The notes beneath the pieces are model-generated. The model saw nothing but the letters and a program-made list of their open reading frames with translations. It did not search any database and was not told where the DNA came from. The position numbers and the translations under genes are program-made. From Spirosoma fluviale (lineage in GTDB: Bacteria; Bacteroidota; Bacteroidia; Cytophagales; Spirosomataceae): DNA of 64,000 bases. Shown piece after piece: positions 15,902 to 24,833 of the stretch. The DNA is taken from NCBI GenBank assembly GCA_945906795.1, contig CAMDRO010000007.1, positions 1 through 64,000 on the forward strand. The letters run 5' to 3'. The number at the start of each line of letters is the position of its first letter. Within the stretch, counting starts at the first letter, position 1.

Positions 15902-16612
15902 ATGCGTAAAATAGATGTTTGTTTATCGCCGGATTTAATTCATTTATATGATTTGTCAGATAAATGTGTCGTGGTGGTGGACATTTTTAGGGCTACCTCC
16001 TGCATGGTGACGGCTTTTGCGCATGGAGCGGCAGAAATTGTTCCGGTGGAGCAGATTGAATTATGTCAATCGTTTCGTGAAAAAGAATATTTGATTTCGG
16101 CAGAGCGCAATGGCATAACTCCGGAGGGTTTTGACTTTGATAATTCTCCCTTTTCGTATCAAGATCCGAAGGTTAAAGGGGCAAAAATTTGTGTGACGAC
16201 GACCAATGGGACCGTGGCGATTCGTCGTTCGTCGGGTGCGGCCAAGGTATATGTCGGTGCTTTTTTAAATCTGTCCAGCATCTCAGAAGCTTTAAAAAGC
16301 TGGCAGGGGGATGCTTTGATCGTTTGTGCAGGATGGAAAGGCAAACCTAATTTAGAAGATACATTGTTTGCGGGAGCCTTGATAGACCAATTGACCGGTG
16401 TCTATGAGGTAGCGGATGATGCCGCATTAATGGCTTGGAAAAACTTCAATGTCGCCTCTAAAGATATGTTGATCGCCGTAAAAAATTCTTCTCACGTGAA
16501 AAGATTGTTAGGTTTAGGCATAGAAAAAGATATCGCTTTTTGTTTAGAAATGGACCGATATGATGTCTTACCTTTATTGGAAGGAGAACGATTAATTAAT
16601 GCAAATCTTTAA
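15902..16612 (+). CDS. comB: 2-phosphosulfolactate phosphatase family protein
   Basis: 236-residue ComB-family acid phosphatase. Family features are VVVDIFRATS near residue 25, SAERNG, GFDFDNSPF, TTTNGT and the DDAALMAWK segment. In methanogens ComB makes sulfolactate for coenzyme M. In Bacteroidota, which do not make coenzyme M, the product might feed other sulfonates such as sulfonolipid precursors (inference), or the protein might act on another phosphate ester. No comA or comC is in the window. It is sandwiched between gcvT (1-base gap) and thrC (30-base gap). Confidence 0.88.
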   Translation: MRKIDVCLSPDLIHLYDLSDKCVVVVDIFRATSCMVTAFAHGAAEIVPVEQIELCQSFREKEYLISAERNGITPEGFDFDNSPFSYQDPKVKGAKICVTTTNGTVAIRRSSGAAKVYVGAFLNLSSISEALKSWQGDALIVCAGWKGKPNLEDTLFAGALIDQLTGVYEVADDAALMAWKNFNVASKDMLIAVKNSSHVKRLLGLGIEKDIAFCLEMDRYDVLPLLEGERLINANL

Positions 16613-16642
16613 TTAAAAGCCCATGTAGGGCTATTTGAAAAT

Positions 16643-17947
16643 ATGATTCTTTACAGTACGAAAAAGTCGAGTCCACATGTTTCTTTTGAGGAAGCAATTT
16701 TCAGGGGTTTACCTCCGGATAATGGGCTATATATGCCTACTGAAATTAAGCGTTTGCCGGACACATTTTTTGATACCATTCAGGATTTGTCTTTGCTGGA
16801 AATTGCGGAGGCGGTATGTAAAAATCTTTTGGAAGATGAATTAAGTGATGCGGAGATTGCTTCGATTATTGCGAGTTCGATGACCTTTGAGGCGCCTCTA
16901 TTTCCATTGGAGCCTGGGGTGGAAATTTTGGAATTATTTCATGGTCCATCGATGGCCTTTAAGGATTTTGGGGCTCGATTTATGGCTGCGGTCATGTCAC
17001 ATTATTTGGTCCAGCATAGGAGGGAAATACGAATTTTAGTCGCTACTTCGGGTGATACGGGAGGGGCGGTGGCCCAAGGTTTTTTTAATACGCCTGGAAT
17101 ATCAGTGACGATTTTGTACCCATCTGGAAAAGTTTCTGATATTCAGGAAATGCAGTTGACGACGGTAGGTGGAAATGTGGAAGCTTTGGAGATTGAAGGG
17201 ACTTTTGATGATTGCCAACGATTAGTCAAACAGGCCTTTTTGGATGCTGATTTAAGGGAGAAGTTTAATTTGGCTTCGGCTAATTCGATTAATATAGCCA
17301 GGTTAATCCCGCAATCCTTTTATTATTTTGCGGCTTTTGCGGAGGCTAAAAGAAAGGGATTACATGACCCATTGGTTTTCAGTGTGCCATCTGGAAATTT
17401 CGGAAATTTAAGTGCGGGCTTGTTGGCGTATCAAATGGGTTTGCCTGTCAAAGCTTTTATTGCCGCGTGTAATGAAAATCATCCCGTTCCCGATTATTTG
17501 TCGACCGGCGTTTTTGATCCGGAGCCCAGTGTAGAGACTATTTCAAATGCGATGGACGTAGGAAGTCCTTCTAATTTTGTGCGGATGCAAATTCTATCTG
17601 GGGGAGTTTTGAATGAAATAAAGCAGGTGGTAAAAGGCTATTTTACCGATGACGCTCAAACGAAAAAGAGAATGTCGGAGGTATATGAAAAAACGGGTTA
17701 TATCATGTGTCCACATACTGCGGTGGGCTACGATGGTCTTTTGCAATATAAAAATGAGCATATGCAAAAGGTTACCGGTGTGGTTTTATCTACGGCACAT
17801 TATGCTAAATTTTTGCCCACCGTCGAGGCGGTGATCGGCGGAAAAGTTCCGGTTCCCTTGCGATTATCTGAGTTGTTGGACAAGCAAAAAAAATCCATCT
17901 TGTTGGGGACGGATTTTGTAGGATTCAAAAAGTTTTTGCTAGGCTAA
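16643..17947 (+). CDS. thrC: threonine synthase
   Basis: 434-residue PLP enzyme of the E. coli-type threonine synthase class. It opens with YSTKKSSPHVSFEEA, followed by GLPPDNGLYMP, LFHGPSMAFKDFGARFM (with the PLP lysine in AFKDFG) and ATSGDTGGAVAQGF. It converts O-phosphohomoserine to threonine. A cysteate synthase role next to comB was considered, but the sequence is a classical ThrC. Last gene of the four-gene run. Confidence 0.96.
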   Translation: MILYSTKKSSPHVSFEEAIFRGLPPDNGLYMPTEIKRLPDTFFDTIQDLSLLEIAEAVCKNLLEDELSDAEIASIIASSMTFEAPLFPLEPGVEILELFHGPSMAFKDFGARFMAAVMSHYLVQHRREIRILVATSGDTGGAVAQGFFNTPGISVTILYPSGKVSDIQEMQLTTVGGNVEALEIEGTFDDCQRLVKQAFLDADLREKFNLASANSINIARLIPQSFYYFAAFAEAKRKGLHDPLVFSVPSGNFGNLSAGLLAYQMGLPVKAFIAACNENHPVPDYLSTGVFDPEPSVETISNAMDVGSPSNFVRMQILSGGVLNEIKQVVKGYFTDDAQTKKRMSEVYEKTGYIMCPHTAVGYDGLLQYKNEHMQKVTGVVLSTAHYAKFLPTVEAVIGGKVPVPLRLSELLDKQKKSILLGTDFVGFKKFLLG

Positions 17948-17976
17948 TTTATCTAAGCCTTTTGCCTTTTCAGGCT

Positions 17977-18339
17977 TTATAGTAATGCCATAAATTTCTG
18001 TTTTTCTTGGTAGATCAAAATGCCTATCAATGCGATGAGCAAAATTCCAATTCCAGGAGTACCCACGATACAAACTTCAAAAAGTAAAATGTTGACTGAA
18101 ATGGGTGCTAAAATAAGAGTTGCTAAGGCACGTTTTGTGGGCAAGATGATTAAGGCACCACCAATAATTTCAACTATTTTTACAACAGCCATATAACCGG
18201 TGCTGGCCAAAAGGTTAAAAAACGTAAATTGGTTGCCTGTTATTTTTACCACAGGAATCATTGGAAAAAAGAAATTGACGCCGCCAAATAAGAATAAAAA
18301 AGCTAAGATAGCTGCGGGGATGTGTTTTAGGAATTTCAT
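17977..18339 (-). CDS. DoxX-like four-helix membrane protein
   Basis: 120 residues, almost entirely hydrophobic, with four predicted helices. The first segment ends in FLFGGVNFFFP and the second contains VKIVEIIGGALIILP, as in DoxX-like proteins of Bacteroidota. Function is not established; members have been linked to quinone or redox chemistry. It is convergent with thrC. A weak stem (AAGCCT/AGGCTT) in the 29-base gap may serve as a terminator. recJ is transcribed in the same direction 32 bases upstream. Confidence 0.75.
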   Translation of the reverse strand: MKFLKHIPAAILAFLFLFGGVNFFFPMIPVVKITGNQFTFFNLLASTGYMAVVKIVEIIGGALIILPTKRALATLILAPISVNILLFEVCIVGTPGIGILLIALIGILIYQEKQKFMALL

Positions 18340-18371
18340 TTTTTAGGGGCTTGTATTAGTTTAATTATTTT

Positions 18372-20111
18372 TTAGATATCTGAAATATCCAAAATCCTCA
18401 ATTGCAAATTGCGATCGCCTCGAAATTCATTAACTTCCACATGATAAACCATTTGGAACGCGAGCTGCTTTTCATAAGCCTCCAAAAGACCCTCATAAAA
18501 ATCTCTTCGAATGCCAAAACCAACTGCCTCCCAATGAGAACCAGATGGGGAAGAAGCAATATGTAATTTCAAATGATCTTCTTTCATGATGATTGGGGCT
18601 TTCGTTAAATAAATCGGGCCGCTAAGAAAATTAGGCATCATGTTGCCCGGTCCATAGGGCGAAAGCCTGGATAATAATTGATCGTAAAAGGAGATTGTCA
18701 TGGCTTCTAAAGGAACTTGCAAGTCGACCGTCAATTCAGCCTTCAATTCGCCTGTTGGCAATCCTGCTTGCACGAGCGCCTCAAAACGCTCAATAAAAGC
18801 TTGCAAGTTTTCTGGTTTTAGGTGTAATCCTGCCGCGTGGGTATGTCCGCCAAATTGAGCCAGCAAATCGGCACATTTCTCTAAAGCTGCATGTATGTCA
18901 AAACCTTTGACTGATCGTGCTGAACCCACAATTTGGCCATGCGACTCTGTTAAAATAATCGTGGGCCTAAAATAAAATTCTTGAATTTTACTGGCGACGA
19001 TGCCGACGACCCCCTTGTGCCAACCGGCTTGATAGAGAACGGTGCTTTTGGCGGTTTGCAGAAATGCATTTGTGTCAAATAATGAAAGCGCTTGGCTTAC
19101 GATTTCTTTTTCCACCACTCGGCGCTCTAGGTTTTGTTGGATGACAGCTTCGGCCAACATTTGAGCTTCGATGAGGTCGGAGGCCAACAATAACTTCACG
19201 GCGCCATGGGCATGTTCCATCCGACCCGCGGCGTTGATGATGGGCGAAATGGAAAAGACAATATCGGTGATTTGAATAGGTGCTTTTTTATTGGCTTTTT
19301 GCAATAAATAGGAAAGGCCGGGACTTGGATTTGCGCCTAGTTTGACTAGTCCATGAAAAGCCAAAATTCTATTTTCTCCCGTGATCGGAACCATGTCGGC
19401 CGCGATGGAGCAGGCTAGTAAATCTAATCGGTCAAACAAGGGATCGAGGTCTAAATCTTGCGATTGTGCCAAGGCGCATAAAAGCTTAAATCCGACTCCG
19501 CAACCTGTTAGTTCTTTAAATGGATAGGCGCAATTGACCCTTTTGGGATCTAGCACGGCGATGGCTTTTGGGATCGTTTCTTCAGGTAAATGATGGTCAC
19601 AAATGATAAAATCGATGCCCATTTCATTGCACCATTCGACACGTTCATGGGCTTTGATTCCACAATCCAAGGAGATGATTAGGCTATATTCATTGTCATA
19701 GGCATATTGAATTCCGGCTTGGGATACGCCATAGCCTTCAGTATAACGATCGGGGATATAATAATCGGCATCCGCCCCTAAAATTTCCGTTAGATATCCA
19801 TAGACTAAAGCGACGGAAGTGGTTCCATCCACATCATAATCGCCATAAATGAGTATTTTTTCGCCATTTTCTAAGGCCAAAGCCAATCTTTCTACTGCAA
19901 TGTCCATGTCTTGCATTAGAAAGGGATCGGGTAGATCTGCCAACGAGGGCACCATGAAATGTTTCGCTTGTACAAAAGAATGAATGCCCCGACTAACCAT
20001 TAAAGACAGGAAGTACGGATTTTTAGTGGTTTTTAATTCCCCCTGTAACTGATTTATAGCTAGAGGATTTGGAGGAGGCAAAAATTTCCAATTTTTTTTG
20101 GCTTGTAGCAT
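18372..20111 (-). CDS. recJ: single-stranded-DNA-specific exonuclease RecJ
   Basis: 579-residue RecJ of the DHH phosphoesterase family, a 5'-3' exonuclease for recombination and mismatch repair. Motifs in order: IYGDYDVDGTTS (88-99), LDCGIK (149-154), DHH at 172-174, the NAAGRMEHA segment, and the DHHA1 motif QFGGHTHAAG. A C-terminal OB-like region ends in NLQLRILDI. Length matches the family. It lies 237 bases downstream of the trans-sulfuration gene, and no promoter is obvious in that gap. Confidence 0.96.
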   Translation of the reverse strand: MLQAKKNWKFLPPPNPLAINQLQGELKTTKNPYFLSLMVSRGIHSFVQAKHFMVPSLADLPDPFLMQDMDIAVERLALALENGEKILIYGDYDVDGTTSVALVYGYLTEILGADADYYIPDRYTEGYGVSQAGIQYAYDNEYSLIISLDCGIKAHERVEWCNEMGIDFIICDHHLPEETIPKAIAVLDPKRVNCAYPFKELTGCGVGFKLLCALAQSQDLDLDPLFDRLDLLACSIAADMVPITGENRILAFHGLVKLGANPSPGLSYLLQKANKKAPIQITDIVFSISPIINAAGRMEHAHGAVKLLLASDLIEAQMLAEAVIQQNLERRVVEKEIVSQALSLFDTNAFLQTAKSTVLYQAGWHKGVVGIVASKIQEFYFRPTIILTESHGQIVGSARSVKGFDIHAALEKCADLLAQFGGHTHAAGLHLKPENLQAFIERFEALVQAGLPTGELKAELTVDLQVPLEAMTISFYDQLLSRLSPYGPGNMMPNFLSGPIYLTKAPIIMKEDHLKLHIASSPSGSHWEAVGFGIRRDFYEGLLEAYEKQLAFQMVYHVEVNEFRGDRNLQLRILDISDI

Positions 20112-20348
20112 ATGAATGGTTGAGCCAAAATCTTTGGCAATATTTCGTTTAATCTTAGTAATATTTGAATGCTAATTTAGAAAGGGCTTTTGAATTGGTC
20201 ACTATAGTTGGTAAAATGATCAACTTATTGGCCTAAACTTAATTTTTATTAGTGAAAGCAGATAATTATAGTGCTTTAAATGTAAAGAAATCCCATAGGA
20301 TAAAGTTCGGTGATAACTTATACGCAAATAGTAAATCTTTTCAACTTT

Positions 20349-21473
20349 TTACAAAGTCAATCCTTGGGATAAATCTTCCCAGAGGTCATCCACATGTTCT
20401 AAACCGATCGACAAACGGAGTAAATTACTGGGAGTTTTACTGTCTGGACCTTCAATCGAACGGCGATGTTCCACTAGCGATTCCACTCCGCCTAGACTGG
20501 TGGCTTGTTGGAATAAGTTCAAATTGGAAGCCACTCTACGCGCATTTGCTTCATCTCCCTTTATTTGAATTGAGATCATTCCAGAAAACCCATCGGGCAT
20601 TTGACGCTTGGCCAGGGCATGCTGTGGATGTGAAGGTAAGCCTGGATAATGTACTTTTTCGATGGCTATATGACTTTCTAATCGTTGGGCCAGCGCTAAT
20701 GCGGAGGCAGAATGTTCCCGCATACGTAGTGGGAGGGTTTTTAGACCACGGGCCAATAGATAACAATCTAAGGGACTTTGGCTGGCACCCATGAGAATTT
20801 GGACACGTTTTAAGCGCGCCGACCATTCATCATCGTCCCGCACAATGATGGCTCCACCGAGTACGTCTGAATGACCCCCGATGTATTTAGTGGTGGCATG
20901 CATGACGATATCGGCTCCTAATGAGATGGGGTTTTGTAAAATGGGTGTGGCCATAGTATTGTCCACAGCTACTTTTATTCCTTGCGAATGTGCGAGTGAA
21001 GAAATAGCTTGAATATCGGATATTCCAAGAAGAGGATTAGCGGGAGTTTCTACCCAAATTAGTTTGGTATTTGGTTGGATCGCAGCCTTAATCGCATCTA
21101 AATCCTCCATGTCTACTTGGCTCATGTGAAGACCCCACGGACCCATTATTTCTTCTGCTAATTTCACGGAAGCATAATAACCTACTGACGGCATAAGGAC
21201 ATGATCGCCGGATTTTAAGCATTGAAACACGGCAGAAACAGCGGCTAATCCTGAACCAAAGGCGAAGGCTTTAGCTCCTCCTTCGAGGATAGCTAAGCCT
21301 TTTTCAAGGGCATCCCGATTTGGGTTCGAATTCCGGGAATACATGTGCCCTTTGGGATAGCTCCCATCTGCATCACGAGTAAAAGTGGTTGATAAAAATA
21401 TGGGGGTAGCTATCGCCCCCGCGGTCTCATCTAGCAGATTAGTCGCATGTATTGCTTGGGTTTCTTTCTTCAT
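20349..21473 (-). CDS. trans-sulfuration PLP enzyme (cystathionine gamma-synthase/lyase family)
   Basis: 374-residue Cys/Met-metabolism PLP enzyme. PLP lysine is Lys196 in TTKYIGGHSD. Other family segments are YSRNSNPNRDALEKGLAILEGG, AFGSGLAAVSA, WVETPANPLLG and the C-terminal SLGGVESLVEHRRS. Cystathionine gamma-synthase, gamma-lyase and related sulfhydrylases cannot be separated by eye. The gene starts 62 bases after lptB, and the gap is filled by the AGGTAATA repeat, so its leader lies inside a repeat. Confidence 0.92.
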   Translation of the reverse strand: MKKETQAIHATNLLDETAGAIATPIFLSTTFTRDADGSYPKGHMYSRNSNPNRDALEKGLAILEGGAKAFAFGSGLAAVSAVFQCLKSGDHVLMPSVGYYASVKLAEEIMGPWGLHMSQVDMEDLDAIKAAIQPNTKLIWVETPANPLLGISDIQAISSLAHSQGIKVAVDNTMATPILQNPISLGADIVMHATTKYIGGHSDVLGGAIIVRDDDEWSARLKRVQILMGASQSPLDCYLLARGLKTLPLRMREHSASALALAQRLESHIAIEKVHYPGLPSHPQHALAKRQMPDGFSGMISIQIKGDEANARRVASNLNLFQQATSLGGVESLVEHRRSIEGPDSKTPSNLLRLSIGLEHVDDLWEDLSQGLTL

Positions 21474-21546
21474 TACCTAATACTTATTACCTAATTTCCC
21501 TATTTTTCTATTACCTCTTACCTAATACTTATTACCTAATTTCCCT
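21473..21546 (-). repeat. AGGTAATA repeat array 2 with a 29-bp direct duplication
   Basis: A 29-base segment at 21473-21501 is repeated exactly at 21518-21546, and both contain the minus-strand unit AGGTAATA seen at 11406-11477. The array runs from the start codon of the trans-sulfuration gene to the stop codon of lptB (TAG at 21538-21536), overlapping both. Confidence 0.85.
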
Positions 21547-22267
21547 GCCTCAGTTTAAAATTCTTTCCTAAATACACCCTTCTCACCTGCTCATCATCAG
21601 CTAGTTCTTGTGGAGTACCGGCTTTTAAAATACGACCTTCAAAAAGCAAATAAGCCCGATCGGTAATGGATAATGTTTCATCCACATTGTGGTCTGTGAT
21701 TAAGATACCAATATTCCGGTATTTTAATTTGGCCACAATGCTTTGAATTTCTTCTACGGCGATGGGGTCAACTCCGGCAAAGGGCTCGTCTAATAGGATG
21801 AATTTCGGATCAACGGCCAAAGCTCGGGCAATTTCAGTTCGCCTGCGTTCTCCTCCAGAAAGGACTTGGCCTAAGCTTTTTCGTACATGGGTAAGAGAGA
21901 ATTCCTCAAGGAGACTTTCGGTTTTTTCCTTCTGTTCTGATTTTGAAAGGGTGGTCATTTCAAGGACGGCAAGGATATTTTCTTCTACAGATAATGTTCT
22001 AAAAACAGATGCTTCCTGAGCTAAATACCCGATTCCTAAACGTGCTCGTTTGTACATCGGCAAACTAGTCACATCTAAATCATCTAAATAAACTTTACCT
22101 GAATTCGGTTTAACTAAACCGGTGGCAATATAAAAAGATGTGGTTTTTCCGGCACCGTTGGGGCCCAATAAGCCCACTATTTCTCCTTGAGCTACTTGGT
22201 ATGAGATGTGGTCATTCACCAATCGTGCTCCATATTTTTTTACCAGATTTTCTGTCCTAAGAATCAT
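21536..22267 (-). CDS. lptB: LPS export ABC transporter ATP-binding protein LptB
   Basis: 243-residue ABC ATPase. Walker [12 protein letters not shown]-loop [17 protein letters not shown], signature [15 protein letters not shown], Walker [13 protein letters not shown] and the H-loop ITDHNV are all intact. The [10 protein letters not shown] and [11 protein letters not shown] segments are typical of LptB. It powers LPS transport with LptF/LptG, one of which is at 7854-8930. Housekeeping gene at the left border of the polysaccharide region. Confidence 0.95.
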   Translation of the reverse strand: MILRTENLVKKYGARLVNDHISYQVAQGEIVGLLGPNGAGKTTSFYIATGLVKPNSGKVYLDDLDVTSLPMYKRARLGIGYLAQEASVFRTLSVEENILAVLEMTTLSKSEQKEKTESLLEEFSLTHVRKSLGQVLSGGERRRTEIARALAVDPKFILLDEPFAGVDPIAVEEIQSIVAKLKYRNIGILITDHNVDETLSITDRAYLLFEGRILKAGTPQELADDEQVRRVYLGKNFKLRQGN

Positions 22268-22364
22268 AGGGTAAAAATAGGAATTAATTTGATTAGTTTA
22301 AGCCCTACCCATTTATGGAATTCTATTCGCACTTCAAAAACCCTATTTTAGTGTTCAATAGATT

Positions 22365-22372
22365 TAATTTTG
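22365..22372 (+). promoter_or_regulatory. possible -7 element before the small methyltransferase
   Basis: TAATTTTG matches TAnnTTTG in an AT-rich intergenic region, 92 bases before the ATG at 22465. No TTG partner is seen, so chance is possible in sequence of this composition. Confidence 0.3.
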
Positions 22373-22464
22373 TATTTTTACAAAAGGGATATTAAGGAGA
22401 AAGTATTTAAAATTAGGTACTTTAAATAAGTAGAATCAGGTGAAATCTTTATTTAATTAACATT

Positions 22465-22956
22465 ATGATAGATAGTAGTAAAGTATTTGAAAAGCTATTG
22501 CAAAACTTTCGGTTTAATAGAGTTAAGAATTTATTAATTGGGGATGTTTTAGATTTTGGGGGGAATGAAGGCGAATTAAATCAATTCGTGAAGGGCAATT
22601 ATACAATTGTAAATTATGACCATAGCCCAATGGAAGGGAAACAATTTGATACTATAGTTCTTTTGGCTGTAATTGAACATATCAACGTAAGTGAGGTTCA
22701 TTTAATTTTTGATAAATTTTCAAAACACTTAAAAAAGAGCGGAAAAATTTTAATTACAACTCCTACTCCAAAATCTAAATGGATTTTAGAATTGCTTGCA
22801 GCGATTGGAATCTTAGATAAACAAAATATAGATGAACATAAGCATTATTGGGATAAAAAAGATATAATTGACCTAGCCAACAAAAATGGCTTTAAAGTAA
22901 TAGAATACATAAATTTTCAATTGGGATTTAATCAATTCGCAATAATGTCGCACTAA
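22465..22956 (+). CDS. small class I SAM-dependent methyltransferase
   Basis: 163-residue protein with a compact Rossmann methyltransferase core: motif I variant DVLDFGGNEGELNQF (about 27-41), VLLAVIEHINVSE, and HLKKSGKILITTPTPKS. It is shorter than usual for Methyltransf_11-type enzymes (about 200-250 residues) and lacks an N-terminal extension, but no frameshift is visible. Strongly AT-rich codons differ from the neighbouring lptB, which suggests recent acquisition. Probably part of the surface-polysaccharide region; the acceptor is unknown. Confidence 0.75.
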   Translation: MIDSSKVFEKLLQNFRFNRVKNLLIGDVLDFGGNEGELNQFVKGNYTIVNYDHSPMEGKQFDTIVLLAVIEHINVSEVHLIFDKFSKHLKKSGKILITTPTPKSKWILELLAAIGILDKQNIDEHKHYWDKKDIIDLANKNGFKVIEYINFQLGFNQFAIMSH

Positions 22957-23001
22957 ATTAAAGCCTAGATATTGTGGATATTTGACGGAAGTTAAAATTC
23001 G

Positions 23002-24474
23002 TTATTTGTTGGGCCAAGTAAGCACTTTATACATACCATTTTTGGGAAAATGTCCGCGCTTCGCGCGATCAAAATTTTTTATTTTTGAATAATACCAAGT
23101 ACCTGAATAGTCTAAACTAAGAGTATCTTTTAATAGAATATTATTTCTTTTATTATATTTGTTATAAGCGTATGCACTTGTATAAATATATGCTAATTCA
23201 CTTTTTTTCACAGTTTTATCAGGAAATAAGTAGGTATTTAGTTGAACTTCTGTAAAGTTGATTGTTTGCGCAAATGTAAAAAAATGTGCAAAAATGGAAC
23301 AAGATAAAATCGATATAAATACAATTTCTTTTGATCTTGATTTTAATAATGCAGAAACAGAAAAAATAAAAAGTACAAATAATGAAGCTGCTCTTGCATA
23401 ACCATAATGGGTTACATCTAAGTATCCTCCAGGCAATCCAATAAAGTTTATAAAAATGAATATGAATAACCAAAATAAGTAATTGTGCGCCTCTTTGTCG
23501 TTAGTAAAAACATCAATTTTTTCAGATAATGTATTTTTAGAATTGGTGAGTAGAAAATATTTTACAACAATTTTATAATAAAACCCAACGAATAAAATTA
23601 GTATGGTTAATAAGCCAACGGAATAAATCCCAATCCCACCTTTGGTATGGCCAATAAATATTTCTTGCATGATCCAGCCTAGGTTTCTCGGGAGCTCTAA
23701 AATTGAATTATTGTTACTTGAAATTACGCTTTGATGTTTTGCTATTGAAAAAAAGGAAGTTCCTGTATTAAAGACCATTGCATTTATGCCGTAAAAAGAG
23801 GTAAGAAATATGATGCTGATTAGTACAGGTATAGTAAATAGTCGATGAGGGGTAGAAATCTTTAAAAAGCTTAAATTGGCAGCTAAAAAACGGATTGATG
23901 CAAAATAAAGGATTAACATGCCAGAAAATAGGCCAAATTCATCTGATAAAGCTGCTAGTGTAAAAAATACAATTTTCCAAAATTGTTTTTTCGAATACAT
24001 AAAAGCTAAAATGAAGGTAAGCCAAATAATTTTTCCATATAGGATTAATAAAATGATTGGACTGATTGAAAAGCAACTTGTTAAAAACAGAAGAGAGATT
24101 AAAATTGGAGTGATATTGCGAATTTTTGAAATAAACGATGTTTTCAACAATTGTCCAATTAAAAATGCATTAATCAGCACAAAAGCAATCATTATATAAT
24201 TTAAAAATGGGAGAACTATGTAACGTCGACTAATAGCATCTATGTAGATTAACAAAGATTGAACATGTCGACTTCTTCCTAAATCATATAAATTAGCATC
24301 TTTTAGAAAATGGTATAATTGTTCCTTGTATGAATAAAGGTCATAATTTTTTTGCGCTAAAGAAAAAAATCTAAAAACATCTGGTGAGATACAGGAAAAA
24401 GTGTTTGTAGTTACCGTATGAATTACGTAAAAACTGGTCAAAAGAAAAAACAAAAAAGAAATTTTTTTTTGCAT
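23002..24474 (-). CDS. polytopic membrane protein, possible polysaccharide-locus GT-C or polymerase-like
   Basis: 490 residues with an N-terminal helix and about nine to eleven further hydrophobic segments, then a roughly 80-residue soluble tail. I recognise no firm family. Position next to a methyltransferase and epimerase and the overall shape fit a GT-C glycosyltransferase, Wzy-type polymerase or export protein, without proof. Base composition is much more AT-rich than lptB or the downstream epimerase. It is convergent with the small methyltransferase (45-base gap). Confidence 0.7.
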   Translation of the reverse strand: MQKKISFLFFLLTSFYVIHTVTTNTFSCISPDVFRFFSLAQKNYDLYSYKEQLYHFLKDANLYDLGRSRHVQSLLIYIDAISRRYIVLPFLNYIMIAFVLINAFLIGQLLKTSFISKIRNITPILISLLFLTSCFSISPIILLILYGKIIWLTFILAFMYSKKQFWKIVFFTLAALSDEFGLFSGMLILYFASIRFLAANLSFLKISTPHRLFTIPVLISIIFLTSFYGINAMVFNTGTSFFSIAKHQSVISSNNNSILELPRNLGWIMQEIFIGHTKGGIGIYSVGLLTILILFVGFYYKIVVKYFLLTNSKNTLSEKIDVFTNDKEAHNYLFWLFIFIFINFIGLPGGYLDVTHYGYARAASLFVLFIFSVSALLKSRSKEIVFISILSCSIFAHFFTFAQTINFTEVQLNTYLFPDKTVKKSELAYIYTSAYAYNKYNKRNNILLKDTLSLDYSGTWYYSKIKNFDRAKRGHFPKNGMYKVLTWPNK

Positions 24475-24833
24475 GAAACGAAAATTAATTTTTCGTTAAC
24501 TACACCTCAAGAACTAAGAAAAGAGGGAATTAACGTAAGCTTTATTTCAAGATCAAAGAGTGATAACTTGCCTTTATACAAGAGTAATTTAAAATTACAA
24601 TAATTTTCTAGTTTAGTCTTATTTTAGCTTGATGCATTTTAAAAATTCTAATTGGTATTTTTCAAAAAATGTGTAATCTATTGATTTAGTGGTATTATAT
24701 GTTGGATATTGGTCCTCTTTTTATTTAAAAGTGAGAGCTTAATGATTTTTATTTTAATAATTCTTAGGCGTCATAATTATTAAATTGTAATTTTATTTAG
24801 AGATCAATTTTTAAATTTGGCGGCTATATTAGA
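24475..24833. other. AT-rich divergent intergenic region, no gene seen
   Basis: About 359 bases between the divergent starts of the membrane protein and the epimerase. It holds only short AT-rich reading frames without family resemblance. It marks the right edge of the first AT-rich block. A TAAATTTG element for the epimerase is at 24812-24819. Confidence 0.6.
24812..24819 (+). promoter_or_regulatory. possible -7 element of the epimerase operon
   Basis: TAAATTTG matches TAnnTTTG, 14 bases before the ATG at 24834. A TTG at 24785-24787 lies 24 bases upstream, a little beyond the usual spacing. Confidence 0.4.

Noticed and set aside
16643-17947. Threonine synthase as a cysteate synthase partner of comB
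   Set aside because: The sequence has all the features of the E. coli-type threonine synthase, including the YST...VSFxEA start and AFKDFG lysine segment.
17955-17977. Terminator between thrC and the DoxX-like gene
   Set aside because: Only a 6-bp stem with an 11-base loop that overlaps the DoxX stop codon. Too weak to list as a feature.
20252-20794. 180-codon plus-strand frame
   Set aside because: Lies mostly antisense to the well-supported trans-sulfuration gene and shows no family motif.
24418-24603. 61-codon plus-strand frame
   Set aside because: AT-rich, lysine-rich composition noise that overlaps the start of the divergent membrane protein gene.
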